A DNA stretch of 6,660 bases from CAVURW01 sp963743595 (GTDB lineage: Bacteria > Verrucomicrobiota > Verrucomicrobiia > Methylacidiphilales > UBA1321). The DNA lies in assembly GCA_963743595.1 (NCBI GenBank), contig CAVURW010000101.1, positions 1-6,660 on the forward strand, in the 5' to 3' direction. The first letter of the stretch is position 1; every line of letters starts with the position of its first letter. The position numbers were made by a program, and so were the translations under genes. Positions 6,658-6,660 of the stretch are shown piece by piece. The notes beneath the pieces are model-generated. The model saw nothing but the letters and a program-made list of their open reading frames with translations. It had not been told where the DNA came from and made no database searches.

Positions 6658-6660
6658 AAA
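6613..6660. other. Non-homologous tail at the right edge, interrupting ileS
   Basis: From about 6613 the sequence no longer encodes IleRS in any forward frame: I checked all three for the expected RPDWCISRQR block and did not find it. The segment looks more AT-rich than the preceding ileS and ends in GATAAAAA. It contains a short inverted repeat, ACTGG-AA-CCAGT (6630-6641). With 48 bases I cannot say whether it is the edge of an inserted element, a chimeric join or poor sequence at a contig end. Confidence 0.5.

Overview
The window carries five protein-coding genes packed almost edge to edge, and I see no RNA genes, CRISPR arrays or recognisable insertion sequences. Left to right they are: a Prc/Tsp-type periplasmic tail-specific protease (+, its 5' end lies outside the window); a calcineurin-like metallophosphoesterase (-); an L-2-hydroxyglutarate oxidase, LhgO (-); an unrecognised protein with one N-terminal membrane segment (-); and the N-terminal half of isoleucyl-tRNA synthetase, IleS (+), which loses homology and stops just before the right edge.

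The gene set is that of a free-living, Gram-negative-type bacterium: Prc works in the periplasm and LhgO feeds the respiratory chain. The styles of Prc (long N-terminal helical domain, Ser-Thr-His-Gly-Lys active-site loop, C-terminal helical domain) and of the IleRS N terminus remind me of Verrucomicrobiota or the wider PVC group. That is an impression from remembered families, not a search result. Several starts are GTG or TTG and none has a convincing Shine-Dalgarno sequence, which fits a lineage that relies little on Shine-Dalgarno initiation.

Layout: prc (1-2115) and the phosphoesterase (2118-2933) converge with only two bases between their stop codons. The three minus-strand genes run in the same direction (5062 down to 2118). 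The membrane protein and lhgO are 35 bases apart and could share a transcript. A 99-base AT-rich gap before the phosphoesterase could hold its own promoter. A 173-base gap (5063-5235) separates the divergent membrane-protein and ileS genes and must hold promoters for both; it contains two copies of GACCGGTT 52 bases apart.

I see no pathway linking the five genes. They look like housekeeping and metabolite-repair genes (envelope protein quality control, a phosphoesterase of unknown substrate, clearance of L-2-hydroxyglutarate, tRNA charging) plus one orphan. I did not find a convincing new multi-gene system. The points most worth a second look are the abrupt end of ileS and the unrecognised membrane protein beside it.
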